Assembly: GCF_003931565.1 (NCBI RefSeq)
Contig: NZ_RRYI01000001.1
Location: 496,001 to 560,000, forward strand
Length of the DNA stretch: 64,000 nucleotides
Direction: 5' to 3'
Source of the DNA: Caulobacter sp. 602-1
Lineage (GTDB): Bacteria; Pseudomonadota; Alphaproteobacteria; Caulobacterales; Caulobacteraceae
Part shown: piece by piece, positions 26,085 through 33,861 of the stretch
How positions within the stretch are numbered: the first letter of the stretch is position 1
How the letters are laid out: each line of letters opens with the position of its first letter
Notes under the pieces: model-generated
The model's database searches: none
What the model was told of the DNA's origin: nothing
Seen by the model: only the letters and a program-made list of their open reading frames with translations
Made by a program: the position numbers and the translations under genes

Positions 26085-26123
26085 AGGCTCCCGAGGCGCA
26101 CCCTTTGGTGGCGCGGGGAGCCT
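26085..26123. promoter_or_regulatory. Long inverted repeat upstream of the efflux operon
   Basis: AGGCTCCC (26085-26092) and GGGAGCCT (26116-26123) pair perfectly, and the inner sequence CGCACC-CTTT-GGTGGCG continues the stem with interruptions. It starts 9 bases upstream of the adaptor's ATG. It may be a leader hairpin that masks the ribosome site or an operator for the adjacent response regulator. Confidence 0.45.
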
Positions 26124-26244
26124 ATGCCCGAGCGCGGTTGCGTGATCGTGGAGGCCATGTTGCGACTTGGTGGAGGCTTCTGGCGCCGCCCGCGGAAGGA
26201 TGATTAGTGCTCGACTGTCCGGTCGCGGCCGCATTGGAGACCCC

Positions 26245-26934
26245 GTGAACGCCCTGGTTCTGATCGTTGAAGACGAGCGCGAGATCGCGGAGATCCTCGT
26301 CGGGTATCTGGAGCGCGAGGGGCTTAGGACCGTCACGGCGCGCGATGGCCAGACGGCGGTCGAGCTGCATCAGGCGCTTCGCCCCGACCTCGTCCTGCTC
26401 GACGTAGGGCTGCCCAAGCTCGACGGCTGGGAGGTGCTGGCGCAGCTTCGTCGGCGGGGCGCGACGCCCGTGATCATGCTGACGGCCCTGGACCAGGATC
26501 TGGACAAGCTGCAGGCGCTTCGGATCGGGGCGGACGACTATGTCATCAAGCCTTTCAACCCACTGGAGGTCGCCGCCCGCGCCAAGGCCGTGCTGCGCCG
26601 CATCTCGGGCCGGGACGCGGCCTCGGTGGCGCGCGCGGGACCGCTTGATGTCGATCCCGTGAATCATACCGCCACGGTCAACGCGCCTGACGGGCCGCGC
26701 CGGCTCACCTTGACCCTGACCGAGTTCCGCCTCTTGCTTCACATGGCCCAGGCCCCGATGCGCCTCTATACGCGCGCCGAACTGCTGGACGCCTGCCTGT
26801 CGGGCGGAGACGCGCTGGAGCGGACCGTCGACAGCCACCTGAGCAAGCTGCGCAAGAAGCTCGAAGCCGCTGGCGCGCCAGGCATGCTCTCGAACGTCCG
26901 GGGCCTCGGCTATCGCCTCCTGGGGGGGCAATGA
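26245..26934 (+). CDS. OmpR-family response regulator (BaeR/CreB-like)
   Basis: A 229-aa regulator: receiver domain (residues 1-120) with acidic pair in IVEDE, phospho-acceptor Asp53 in LVLLDVGLP, switch residue in VIMLTAL and Lys in DDYVIKPFNP; then a winged-helix DNA-binding domain (about 135-229) with LTEFRLLLHMA, RTVDSHLSKLRKKLE and the wing RGLGYRLL. GTG 26245 was chosen because GGAGA lies at the right distance; the upstream frame is not family-like. It overlaps the kinase gene (ATGA) and is divergent from the RND operon, which is its most likely target. Confidence 0.92.
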   Translation: MNALVLIVEDEREIAEILVGYLEREGLRTVTARDGQTAVELHQALRPDLVLLDVGLPKLDGWEVLAQLRRRGATPVIMLTALDQDLDKLQALRIGADDYVIKPFNPLEVAARAKAVLRRISGRDAASVARAGPLDVDPVNHTATVNAPDGPRRLTLTLTEFRLLLHMAQAPMRLYTRAELLDACLSGGDALERTVDSHLSKLRKKLEAAGAPGMLSNVRGLGYRLLGGQ

Positions 26935-27986
26935 AAGCGCAGAGTCTATCGCAGCGCCTCAACCTGGCGGTCGTCGGCATCACCCTGGCGACCCTGGTCC
27001 TGAGCCTGATCTTCATTGCCGTCGGTTACGGGCTGCTCTTCGAGTTCGCTCCGAAGCTGGTGTCGGCCGAGGACGCCATCCTGCCCGCTCCCGTGGAATG
27101 GGGGATGTACTCGGTCTGTATCGTGCTGGGCAGCATCGCCGCGAGCGCGGTCGCGACGCGGGTCGCCCGACGGATGGTCGAGCCGCTCGAGACCCTGGCC
27201 GAAGCCGCGCGGCAGATCGCCAGCGGAGACCTTTCAGCCAGAGCGATCTTGACCACTCCCGCGCCGACGGAAGCCAGCCAGATGATCGCCGACTTCAACG
27301 CCATGGCCGATCGGCTTGAGAAAGCCGTCGACGACATCGTCACCTGGAACAGCTTGATCGCCCACGAATTGCGGACGCCGGTAACGATCCTGAAAGGGCG
27401 TCTCCAGGGCCTCGCCGAGGGCGTCTTTCAGCCCGAGCCGGCGCTCCTGCAATCCCTTCACCACCAAGCCGACGCGTTGGCGCGGCTTGTCGAAGACCTG
27501 CGGGTCGTCAGCCTGCTAGACAGCGGCCGCCTGCAACTGAGACCCATCGAGATCGATCTGGCATCCGAGATCGAAGGGCTTGCGCGCCTTGTCGAACGCG
27601 ACCTCGACAGGGCGGGCTTCGGATTGCGCATGACCCTCACGAGCGGCCGCTGCGTCGCCGACCCGGTCCGCTTGCGACAGGCGGTGCTGGCCCTTGTCGA
27701 CAATGCGCTGAAATATGCGGAGCCCTGCGTTCTGGAAATCGCGACGCGGGTCACGGACGCCGATGTCGCGATCAGCGTCATCGATGAGGGACCGGGAATG
27801 CCAGAGGGCTTCTCAGAACGCGCTTTCGAGCCGTTTCGACGCGGGGACGACTTCGACATGAAGGCTGGATCAGGCCTCGGTCTAGCCGTGGTGCGCGGCA
27901 TTGCCGGGGCCCACGGCGGTCAGGTGAGCTACGAGCGCCGAGACGGCCGTTCGGCCTTTACGATCACGCTGCCGAGACGGGGCTAG
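26931..27986 (+). CDS. Sensor histidine kinase (BaeS-like)
   Basis: A 351-aa inner-membrane kinase: two transmembrane helices (about 11-37 and 58-78), only a short periplasmic loop between them (about 20 residues), HAMP domain (79-131), DHp with phospho-His145 in LIAHELRTPV, and an ATPase domain with N box DNALKYA, G1 DEGPGMP and G2 GSGLGLAV. The tiny periplasmic loop suggests it senses within or near the membrane. It is translationally coupled to the response-regulator gene and with it probably controls the divergent efflux operon. Confidence 0.93.
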   Translation: MKAQSLSQRLNLAVVGITLATLVLSLIFIAVGYGLLFEFAPKLVSAEDAILPAPVEWGMYSVCIVLGSIAASAVATRVARRMVEPLETLAEAARQIASGDLSARAILTTPAPTEASQMIADFNAMADRLEKAVDDIVTWNSLIAHELRTPVTILKGRLQGLAEGVFQPEPALLQSLHHQADALARLVEDLRVVSLLDSGRLQLRPIEIDLASEIEGLARLVERDLDRAGFGLRMTLTSGRCVADPVRLRQAVLALVDNALKYAEPCVLEIATRVTDADVAISVIDEGPGMPEGFSERAFEPFRRGDDFDMKAGSGLGLAVVRGIAGAHGGQVSYERRDGRSAFTITLPRRG

Positions 27987-28105
27987 GTTGGAAGGCGCGC
28001 GCACGGTGCCCGCGGCCGCGCAAACTGTTTTAGCCGCCTGGCGCGAGGCTAGGTTACGCCCCCTGAACGTCGCCTCCCGGAGGCGCGGCAACGTCACGTC
28101 TCAAC

Positions 28106-29023
28106 CTATTGAGCGCTCCAGGCCTCGCTGGCGCCGCCGTACCGCCGCGCAAAATCAATAAACGCCTTGAACGCCGCGGTCGGGTTGCGTCGGCTCGGAT
28201 AGTAGAGGCTCAACGGCGAGAGCGTGGGCGTCCAGTCCTCGAGCACGCGCACCAGGCGGCCCGCCTCGATGTCGTCCCGCACGTCGGACTCCATCGCCAG
28301 GGTGAGGCCAACGGAAGCAAGGGCCGCCGCGCGCGCAAGGCTGGCTTCGTCCAGGGTGATGGGGCCCTTGACGTCGATCTGGACCGATTGTCCATTCTTC
28401 TCGAACGGCCAGCGGTAGATCGCGCCATTGGGAAGTCGGACGCGTAGACAAGAATGCTCGGCGAGGTCTTGCGGGACCCTGGGCGTCCCATGCGCTTCCA
28501 GATAGTTTGGCGCGCCCACCACAACATTGCGTCGTCCGCGCCCCAACGGGAGCGCGATCATGTCGGCCGGCACAAGGTCCGCGCTGCGGACGCCGAGGTC
28601 GAAGCCGCCCGCGACGATGTCCACCAGGCGACCTTCGGTGACGATGTCGATGTGGACCTGAGGGTGCGCGCGCAGGAACGGCAGGACGAGCGAGGCGAAA
28701 ATTTCCCGCGCCGCTGTCGGGAAGGCGTTGATGCGCAACGTGCCCGACGGCGTGGCCTGTTGAGCGCGCGCGACCTCCATCGCCTCATGAATATCGCGCA
28801 CGGCGGGCGCGACTTGAGCGACGAACCGCTGACCCGCCTCGGTCAAGGAGACGCTTCGCGTCGTCCGGTTGAAAAGCCGTACGCCAAGCGTGCGCTCGAG
28901 CTTTCCGACCGCATTGCTGAGGGCGGTGGTTGAAACCCCCAGCTCAAGCGCAGCCGTCCGGAACTTACCCTTCCGGGCGACCATGAGGGCGGCGTCCAAC
29001 TCCGTGAGACTGTTAAGGGCCAT
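28106..29023 (-). CDS. LysR-family transcriptional regulator
   Basis: A 305-aa regulator: N-terminal winged helix (residues 5-65, [21 protein letters not shown], with the helix-turn-helix in [20 protein letters not shown]) and a C-terminal periplasmic-binding-type effector domain (about 90-295) with the family's [11 protein letters not shown] opening and [11 protein letters not shown]. This is the DNA-binding/effector pattern of the group that controls oxidoreductase genes. ATG 29023 was chosen; the open frame to 29176 lacks support. It is divergent, with 127 bases between, from the SnoaL-like/SDR pair, which is its likely target. Confidence 0.9.
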   Translation of the reverse strand: MALNSLTELDAALMVARKGKFRTAALELGVSTTALSNAVGKLERTLGVRLFNRTTRSVSLTEAGQRFVAQVAPAVRDIHEAMEVARAQQATPSGTLRINAFPTAAREIFASLVLPFLRAHPQVHIDIVTEGRLVDIVAGGFDLGVRSADLVPADMIALPLGRGRRNVVVGAPNYLEAHGTPRVPQDLAEHSCLRVRLPNGAIYRWPFEKNGQSVQIDVKGPITLDEASLARAAALASVGLTLAMESDVRDDIEAGRLVRVLEDWTPTLSPLSLYYPSRRNPTAAFKAFIDFARRYGGASEAWSAQ

Positions 29024-29150
29024 TGTCCGGATTTTCGTGATGAAGCATCCTGGATTGTCCTGATTATCCCGCGACTGTCCATCGCTACCTTGGTTGGCAA
29101 GCACACTCACGGCCAACTCGGTCGCGACCGCGAAAGGCAGGACAGAACAA

Positions 29151-29480
29151 ATGTCGCTCGAACTTCCATCCCCCATCGCCGCCTATGTGGCGGCGAACGC
29201 CCGCCTCGATGTGTCCGCCATGCTCGAGCCCTTCGCGGCCGACGCCCTCCTCACCGACAACGGCCGCGCCATTCTGGGGCGCGCCGAACTCAGGCGGCTG
29301 TTCGAAGAGGAAGTCGTCGCCGTGAAGGCGATCTTCACGCCGGACACCGTTCGCCATGAAGACGGTCAGGTCGTCGTCGAGGGGCCCGCCCACGGCGACT
29401 TCAAGGGCAGCCCGATCCGCTTCACCTATCGCTTCACGCTCGAAGACGACGCCATCAAAGCTCTGGAGATCACGGCGTGA
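29151..29480 (+). CDS. SnoaL-like/NTF2-fold protein
   Basis: A 109-aa protein with the NTF2/SnoaL fold pattern: helical start ([20 protein letters not shown]), [26 protein letters not shown], then beta strands ending [19 protein letters not shown]. Members are small enzymes or binding proteins that often partner oxidoreductases. It ends in TGA overlapping the GTG of the SDR gene. Start: ATG after AGGCAGGACAGAACAA. The activity cannot be read from the sequence. Confidence 0.8.
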   Translation: MSLELPSPIAAYVAANARLDVSAMLEPFAADALLTDNGRAILGRAELRRLFEEEVVAVKAIFTPDTVRHEDGQVVVEGPAHGDFKGSPIRFTYRFTLEDDAIKALEITA

Positions 29481-30265
29481 CCCTCAAGACCGATCCGACC
29501 GAGTTCGCCGGCAAGCGCGTGCTCATCAGCGGCGGCACCAAGGGCTTGGGCCGCGCCACCGTCGAGCGCTTCCTGGCCGGCGGCGCCCGGGTGATCACCG
29601 CCGCCCGCGGGAGCCCCGAGCCGATCGACGGCGTCGAGTTCGTGCAGGCTGACCTGACGACGGCCGAGGGCGGGGAAAGCCTGGCCAAGGCGGCGCTCGA
29701 ACGCCTGGGCGGCATCGACATCCTCGCCCACGTCATCGGTGGCTCCGCCACGCCCGGCGGCGGCTTCGTCGCCCTGACGGACGATCACTGGCTCTCCGAA
29801 CTGAACCTGAACCTGCTGGCCACGGTCCGTCTTGATCGCCTGCTGATCCCGCAGATGATCGAGCGGGGCGGCGGCGCGGTGGTCCACGTCACCTCGATCC
29901 AGTCGGTCCTGCCGCTCCCCGAGGCGACCACGGCCTACGCGGCGGCCAAGGCCGCGCTCAGGACCTACAGCAAATCCATTTCAAAGGAACTGGGCCCGAA
30001 GGGCGTGCGGGTCAACGTCGTCTCGCCCGGCTGGATCATGACCGAATCGACCGGGGTGTTTCTCAAGCGTCTCCAGGACGCCAACGGCGGAACGATCGAG
30101 GACGCGCGTCAGCTCGTCCTGCGCGGCCTTGGCGGGATTTCGATTGGTCGCGGGGCCGAACCCTTTGAGGTCGCCGATGTCATCGCCTATCTGGCCTCGG
30201 ATCGCGCCGCCGCGATCCACGGCGCCGAGTTCGTCATAGATGGTGGGACGGTGCCGACCGTCTGA
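29477..30265 (+). CDS. Short-chain dehydrogenase/reductase
   Basis: A 262-aa classical SDR with Rossmann fold: cofactor loop GGTKGLGRA (residues about 19-27), an acidic DL motif in FVQADLTT, active-site Ser in VTSIQS and the YAAAK catalytic Tyr/Lys (TAYAAAKAAL). RVNVVSPGWIMTE and a C-terminal EFVIDGGTVPTV are also typical. It reduces or oxidises an alcohol/carbonyl with NAD(P). GTG overlaps the stop of the SnoaL-like gene. Substrate unknown. Confidence 0.92.
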   Translation: MTLKTDPTEFAGKRVLISGGTKGLGRATVERFLAGGARVITAARGSPEPIDGVEFVQADLTTAEGGESLAKAALERLGGIDILAHVIGGSATPGGGFVALTDDHWLSELNLNLLATVRLDRLLIPQMIERGGGAVVHVTSIQSVLPLPEATTAYAAAKAALRTYSKSISKELGPKGVRVNVVSPGWIMTESTGVFLKRLQDANGGTIEDARQLVLRGLGGISIGRGAEPFEVADVIAYLASDRAAAIHGAEFVIDGGTVPTV

Positions 30266-30317
30266 TCTGTTCGATGGTCCACGCCCCGCGGTCTGGCTGG
30301 GCGTGGAGGCCATGACC

Positions 30318-30743
30318 TTACACGCTACTGAGCAACAGGCTGGTCTCGCTGTTCTGGACACCGGGAGTTTCGCGCACGTGGCGCAGGACGCGGTCGAAAT
30401 CCTGCAGGCTGGCCGCGCGGATTTCGGCCACGAGATCCCAGGAACCGTTGGTCGAGTGCAGCGAGTGCAGTTCGGGCAGGCCGCGCAGGCTGCGGATGAC
30501 CGCGGTCGTCGACTTGCCCACGACCTCGATCATCATGATCGCCCGGATGGCGTCGTCCTCGGTGTCCTGGCGCACGCGGACCGTGAAGCCAAGCACAGTG
30601 CCGCTGTCGAGCAGGCGCGACAGGCGGTTCTCAACGGTCTGCCTGGACACGCCCAGCAGCAGGGCCAGCTTCGAGAGAGGCGCTCGACCATCTTCGCGCA
30701 GGGCGCTGATCAGCCGGCGATCGAGGTTATCAAAGATATGCAT
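30318..30743 (-). CDS. Lrp/AsnC-family regulator
   Basis: A 141-aa regulator: N-terminal helix-turn-helix (residues 5-55, LDRRLISALREDGRAPLSKL then LLGVSRQTVENRLSRLL) and a C-terminal RAM ligand-binding/oligomerisation domain (65-141) with RAIMMIEVVGKSTTAV and GSWDLVAEI. Lrp proteins sense amino acids. It is divergent from ornithine cyclodeaminase, with a strong palindrome between them, and so is probably its specific activator or repressor that responds to ornithine, arginine or proline (inference). Confidence 0.92.
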   Translation of the reverse strand: MHIFDNLDRRLISALREDGRAPLSKLALLLGVSRQTVENRLSRLLDSGTVLGFTVRVRQDTEDDAIRAIMMIEVVGKSTTAVIRSLRGLPELHSLHSTNGSWDLVAEIRAASLQDFDRVLRHVRETPGVQNSETSLLLSSV

Positions 30744-30769
30744 TGGCTAATTCACAAGAGCGATCATCA

Positions 30770-30793
30770 ATTTCGCCAGAAATCTGGCAAAAT
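30770..30793. promoter_or_regulatory. Near-perfect 24-bp palindrome, putative Lrp operator
   Basis: The core GCCAGA-AA-TCTGGC (30775-30788) is a perfect dyad, extended by ATTT on the left and AAAT on the right with one mismatched pair. It lies 26 bases from the Lrp start and about 79 from the cyclodeaminase start. Confidence 0.65.
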
Positions 30794-30871
30794 GATAGGT
30801 GGTTTCGGCATCCCGTTCGATATCGGCTCGCAACTAGAATGCGGCCGACGCTTAACCGGAGGGACCGCCCC

Positions 30872-31912
30872 GTGCTTTTCATGGATGTCGACGCCGTCGT
30901 GAACCTCGTCGATCGGATCGGCCTCGAGACGGTTCTGACCGAGATGGCGGGATATATCGAGGAGGACTACCGACGCTGGGGGGAGTTCGAGAAATCGCCG
31001 CGTCTGGCGAGCCACTCCCCCGACGGCGTGATCGAGCTGATGCCGACCAGCGACGGCCAGGCGTTCGCCTTCAAGTACGTGAACGGCCACCCCGCCAATA
31101 CCGCCAAGGGGCTGCAGACGGTTGTCGGCTTTGGCGTGCTGGCCTCGGTGAGCACCGGCTATCCGGAGCTGATCGCCGAGATGACCATAACCACGGCCCT
31201 GCGCACGGCGGCGACCTCGGCCATGGCCGCGCGGCACCTGGCGCGGGACGACGCCAGCACGATGGCGATCATCGGCCTCGGCGCGCAGTCCGAGTTCCAG
31301 GCTCACGCCTTCCGGGCCGTCCTGGGCGTGCGCCGGCTGCGGGTCTATGACGTGGATCCGTCCGCGACCCGCAAGTTCTTGGCCAACATGCGCGATCTCG
31401 GCTTCGAGATCACTGTGGCGCGATCGGCGGCCGAGGCGGTGCTGGGCGCCGACATCGTCACCACCGTCACCGCCGACAAGGCCCAGAACCACATCCTCTC
31501 CGACAACATGGTCGGCGCCGGCATGCATCTGAACGCCGTGGGCGGCGACTGTCCGGGCAAGACCGAGCTGGCCGCCGACATCCTGCGCCGGGGCGAGGTG
31601 TTCGTGGAGTTCACGCCGCAGACGCGGATCGAGGGCGAGATCCAGCAGCTGGAGCCGGACTTCCCGGTCACCGAGCTGTGGCAGGTGATGTCGGGCAAGG
31701 CGCCGGGGCGTCGCGGCGCCGAGCAGATCACCATCTTCGACTCGGTCGGCTTCGCGATCGAGGACTTCTCGGCCCTGCGCTACCTGCGCGACCGCATGGT
31801 CGAGGCCGGAGACGGGACGCGGCTGAACCTGCTGGCCGCGCCGACGGATCCGCGCGATCTCTTCGGCCTGCTGACGGCGCGCGAACACCCCGCGACGCCT
31901 GTCGCGGTCTAG
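30872..31912 (+). CDS. Ornithine cyclodeaminase
   Basis: A 346-aa enzyme of the ornithine cyclodeaminase/mu-crystallin family, which converts L-ornithine to L-proline and ammonia with bound NAD. Motifs match true cyclodeaminases: VIELMPTSDGQAFAFKYVNG (substrate side), HPANTAKGLQTVVGFG, TALRTAATSAMAARHLA and the NAD loop IIGLGAQSE, then AVGGDCPGKTEL. GTG 30872 was chosen because GGAGGG sits 8 bases upstream; ATG 30881 is an alternative. It feeds arginine/ornithine nitrogen into proline metabolism. An Lrp regulator is divergent. Confidence 0.92.
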   Translation: MLFMDVDAVVNLVDRIGLETVLTEMAGYIEEDYRRWGEFEKSPRLASHSPDGVIELMPTSDGQAFAFKYVNGHPANTAKGLQTVVGFGVLASVSTGYPELIAEMTITTALRTAATSAMAARHLARDDASTMAIIGLGAQSEFQAHAFRAVLGVRRLRVYDVDPSATRKFLANMRDLGFEITVARSAAEAVLGADIVTTVTADKAQNHILSDNMVGAGMHLNAVGGDCPGKTELAADILRRGEVFVEFTPQTRIEGEIQQLEPDFPVTELWQVMSGKAPGRRGAEQITIFDSVGFAIEDFSALRYLRDRMVEAGDGTRLNLLAAPTDPRDLFGLLTAREHPATPVAV

Positions 31913-32164
31913 GCGCGAGCGACCCAACCTCCGCGCGAAAGTGGCCGGCGAGGCTGCGTAGAGGATGGGCAGAAGGCGCCCGAGAATTCGGAAACTCTGG
32001 TTGCCAGACGGATGGACTTGCCCGAGGACTGGACGCAACGATCAGAATAAAGGGGATCGGCCGGGCGAGGAGGGACCCGCGTCGGAAACGACAGGCCCCG
32101 ACCGCCGCGACGCACGCGGGGCGTCGCGTCCGGTTAGACCCTTGTCGGGGATGGCGTCGCGCCG
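31913..32164. other. Intergenic region before FecI gene
   Basis: 252 bases with no gene. It contains a hairpin, GCGACGC (32107-32113) with GCGTCGC (32121-32127), and no other recognisable signal. The promoter of the FecI-FecR genes should be here. Confidence 0.4.
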
Positions 32165-32707
32165 ATGAAGACGGACATCAGGGCATTGGAGACCAGGGCG
32201 GGGGGCGAGCGTCGGGCGCGCCTGTCGGACCTCGTCACGCGCCACCGCGAGACGGTTGTCCGCTATTTCCGGCGCAAGGGTCTGGACCCCGCCGCCGCCG
32301 AGGACGGCGCCCAGGAGACCTTCATCCGCATGAGCCGGGTCGATCCCGGTGACCTTGTAAGCCCAGAAGCCTATCTCTTCACGGTCGCCTCGAACGTCTT
32401 CCTCGAGCGCGGCCGCCGGGCCAGGACGCGACGCGAAGACCGGCATGTCCACATCGACACCGTCGAACTGATCGACAGCGAGCAGTCGCCCGCCCGCATC
32501 TTCGAGGGGCGGGAGGCCCTCGTCCGGCTGGCCAAGATCCTCGAGGAGCTGCCGGCGAGGACGAAGGAAGTTTTTCTGCTCAACCGAATGGACGGTCTGA
32601 CCTACACTCAACTCGCGACGCGGTTTGGGGTCTCGGTAGGCACCATCGAAAAGCAGGTGAGCAGAGCGCTCGGCCACATCCGGGCGCGGATGGATCAGGA
32701 TGCGTAA
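32165..32707 (+). CDS. FecI-type ECF sigma factor
   Basis: A 180-aa sigma factor with region 2 (about 20-95; ETVVRYFRRKGLDPAAAEDG, AQETFIRMSRV, AYLFTVASNVFLERGRRART) and region 4 (about 120-175; LEELPARTKEVFLLNRMDGL and FGVSVGTIEKQVSRALGHI). Such factors are released by a FecR partner when a TonB receptor signals, and then transcribe the receptor gene. The gene order fecI-fecR-receptor that follows is the textbook one. It overlaps fecR by eight bases. Confidence 0.92.
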   Translation: MKTDIRALETRAGGERRARLSDLVTRHRETVVRYFRRKGLDPAAAEDGAQETFIRMSRVDPGDLVSPEAYLFTVASNVFLERGRRARTRREDRHVHIDTVELIDSEQSPARIFEGREALVRLAKILEELPARTKEVFLLNRMDGLTYTQLATRFGVSVGTIEKQVSRALGHIRARMDQDA

Positions 32708-33758
32708 GCGCGGTTCGATATTCGACGGCGGGTTGAAGTCGCCCCAGGGACAGGGCGCGCGGGCCGCGCCCGACTGGGTCGCGCGTCTGGCCTCCGACCA
32801 GAGCACCCGCGAAGACGATCATCGACTGCGGCTGTGGCTGGAGGCCGACGCGGCCAATGGCGCGGCGTTCGACGCCCATGCCCGGGTGTTCAACGCTGTC
32901 GGCGACCTGGCCGACGATCCGGAGGCGCGCGCGATCCTGATGGGCGGCAAGGCCGCGCCCGTCAGGCGCGTCGATCGCCGGGCGCTGCTGGGCGGCGGGC
33001 TGGCGGCGGCCGCGGCGGCCGCGGCGGCCGTCACGGCGGCGGTCATCGGTTCGGACGTGCTGGCGGAAAAGAGCTATCGCACCGAACCGGGCGAGCAGCG
33101 CCGGCTGCGTCTCGCCGACGGCTCGACCGTGATGCTCAACACCCGCTCCAAGCTGCGGGTGCGCTTCGACGGCGACGAGCGACGCCTGTTTCTCGACTAC
33201 GGTCAGGCCTGGTTCCAGGTCGCCAAGGACGCCCAGCGACCGTTCCGGGTGTTCGTCGGCGAGGACGAGGTCCGGGCCCTGGGCACGGCCTTCGATGTCC
33301 GCCGCGAAGGCGAGCGCGCGACGGTCACGCTGGAGGAGGGCAAGGTGGCCATCTTCCGTCAGGCCGGCAATCAGCCCCTGGGCCTCAAGCCGGGGAGCGC
33401 GACCTCCAAGCTGGTGGCGGGTCCTGTCGCGCCGGCCGTGATCCTGTCGCCCGGCGATGAGGCGCGTCTGGTTCCGGCCGCCGCCCCGGCTGTCGCCGCC
33501 GTCGATCTTGCCCATGTCCAGGCCTGGCGGACCGAACGGGTGATCCTGGAATCCACGCCGTTGGGCGAGGCCATCGAGGAGTTCAACCGCTATGGCGGTC
33601 CACAGCTGGTGCTGGGCGACAGCGATCTGGCGGCCATGCCGGTCAGCGGCGTCTTCCACACCGATCGTCCCAAGGCCTTCGCCGAGGCCATAGCCTCGTC
33701 CTTCCCGGTCAAGGCTCGCCCCGGCGATGGCGGCCAGATCGTTCTGACGCACCGCTGA
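32700..33758 (+). CDS. FecR-type anti-sigma/regulator protein
   Basis: A 352-aa inner-membrane regulator: cytoplasmic N-terminal domain with DWVARLASDQ and FDAHARVFNAVGDL (about 25-75), a transmembrane segment made largely of Ala (about 98-122), and a periplasmic FecR domain (about 130-240; EPGEQRRLRLADGSTVMLNT, shown here in two parts, EPGEQRRLRLADGS and VMLNTRSKLRV, then GQAWFQVAKDAQRPFRVFVG) followed by an STN-like end (LESTPLGEAIEEFNRYGG). It couples the loaded receptor to FecI. The gene starts inside the end of fecI. Confidence 0.92.
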   Translation: MRKRGSIFDGGLKSPQGQGARAAPDWVARLASDQSTREDDHRLRLWLEADAANGAAFDAHARVFNAVGDLADDPEARAILMGGKAAPVRRVDRRALLGGGLAAAAAAAAAVTAAVIGSDVLAEKSYRTEPGEQRRLRLADGSTVMLNTRSKLRVRFDGDERRLFLDYGQAWFQVAKDAQRPFRVFVGEDEVRALGTAFDVRREGERATVTLEEGKVAIFRQAGNQPLGLKPGSATSKLVAGPVAPAVILSPGDEARLVPAAAPAVAAVDLAHVQAWRTERVILESTPLGEAIEEFNRYGGPQLVLGDSDLAAMPVSGVFHTDRPKAFAEAIASSFPVKARPGDGGQIVLTHR

Positions 33759-33783
33759 CGCCGGGGCGAAATTCCTTCGTCAC

Positions 33784-33834
33784 AAAAAGTTCGAAAGGCG
33801 ATGGGGGTAAAATCTCCCGGCTGCATCCCTGTCA
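33784..33834 (+). promoter_or_regulatory. Possible FecI-dependent promoter of the receptor gene
   Basis: Between fecR and the receptor gene lie AAAAGTTCGAAA (33785-33796), then GGGGGTAAAA (33803-33812) and, 18 bases later, GTCAC (33831-33835). A G-rich -35 and a GTC-containing -10 at this spacing recall ECF promoters. The assignment rests on position and appearance only. Confidence 0.35.
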
Positions 33835-33861
33835 CTGAACGCTTGAGTTCGAGGGGGCAAG

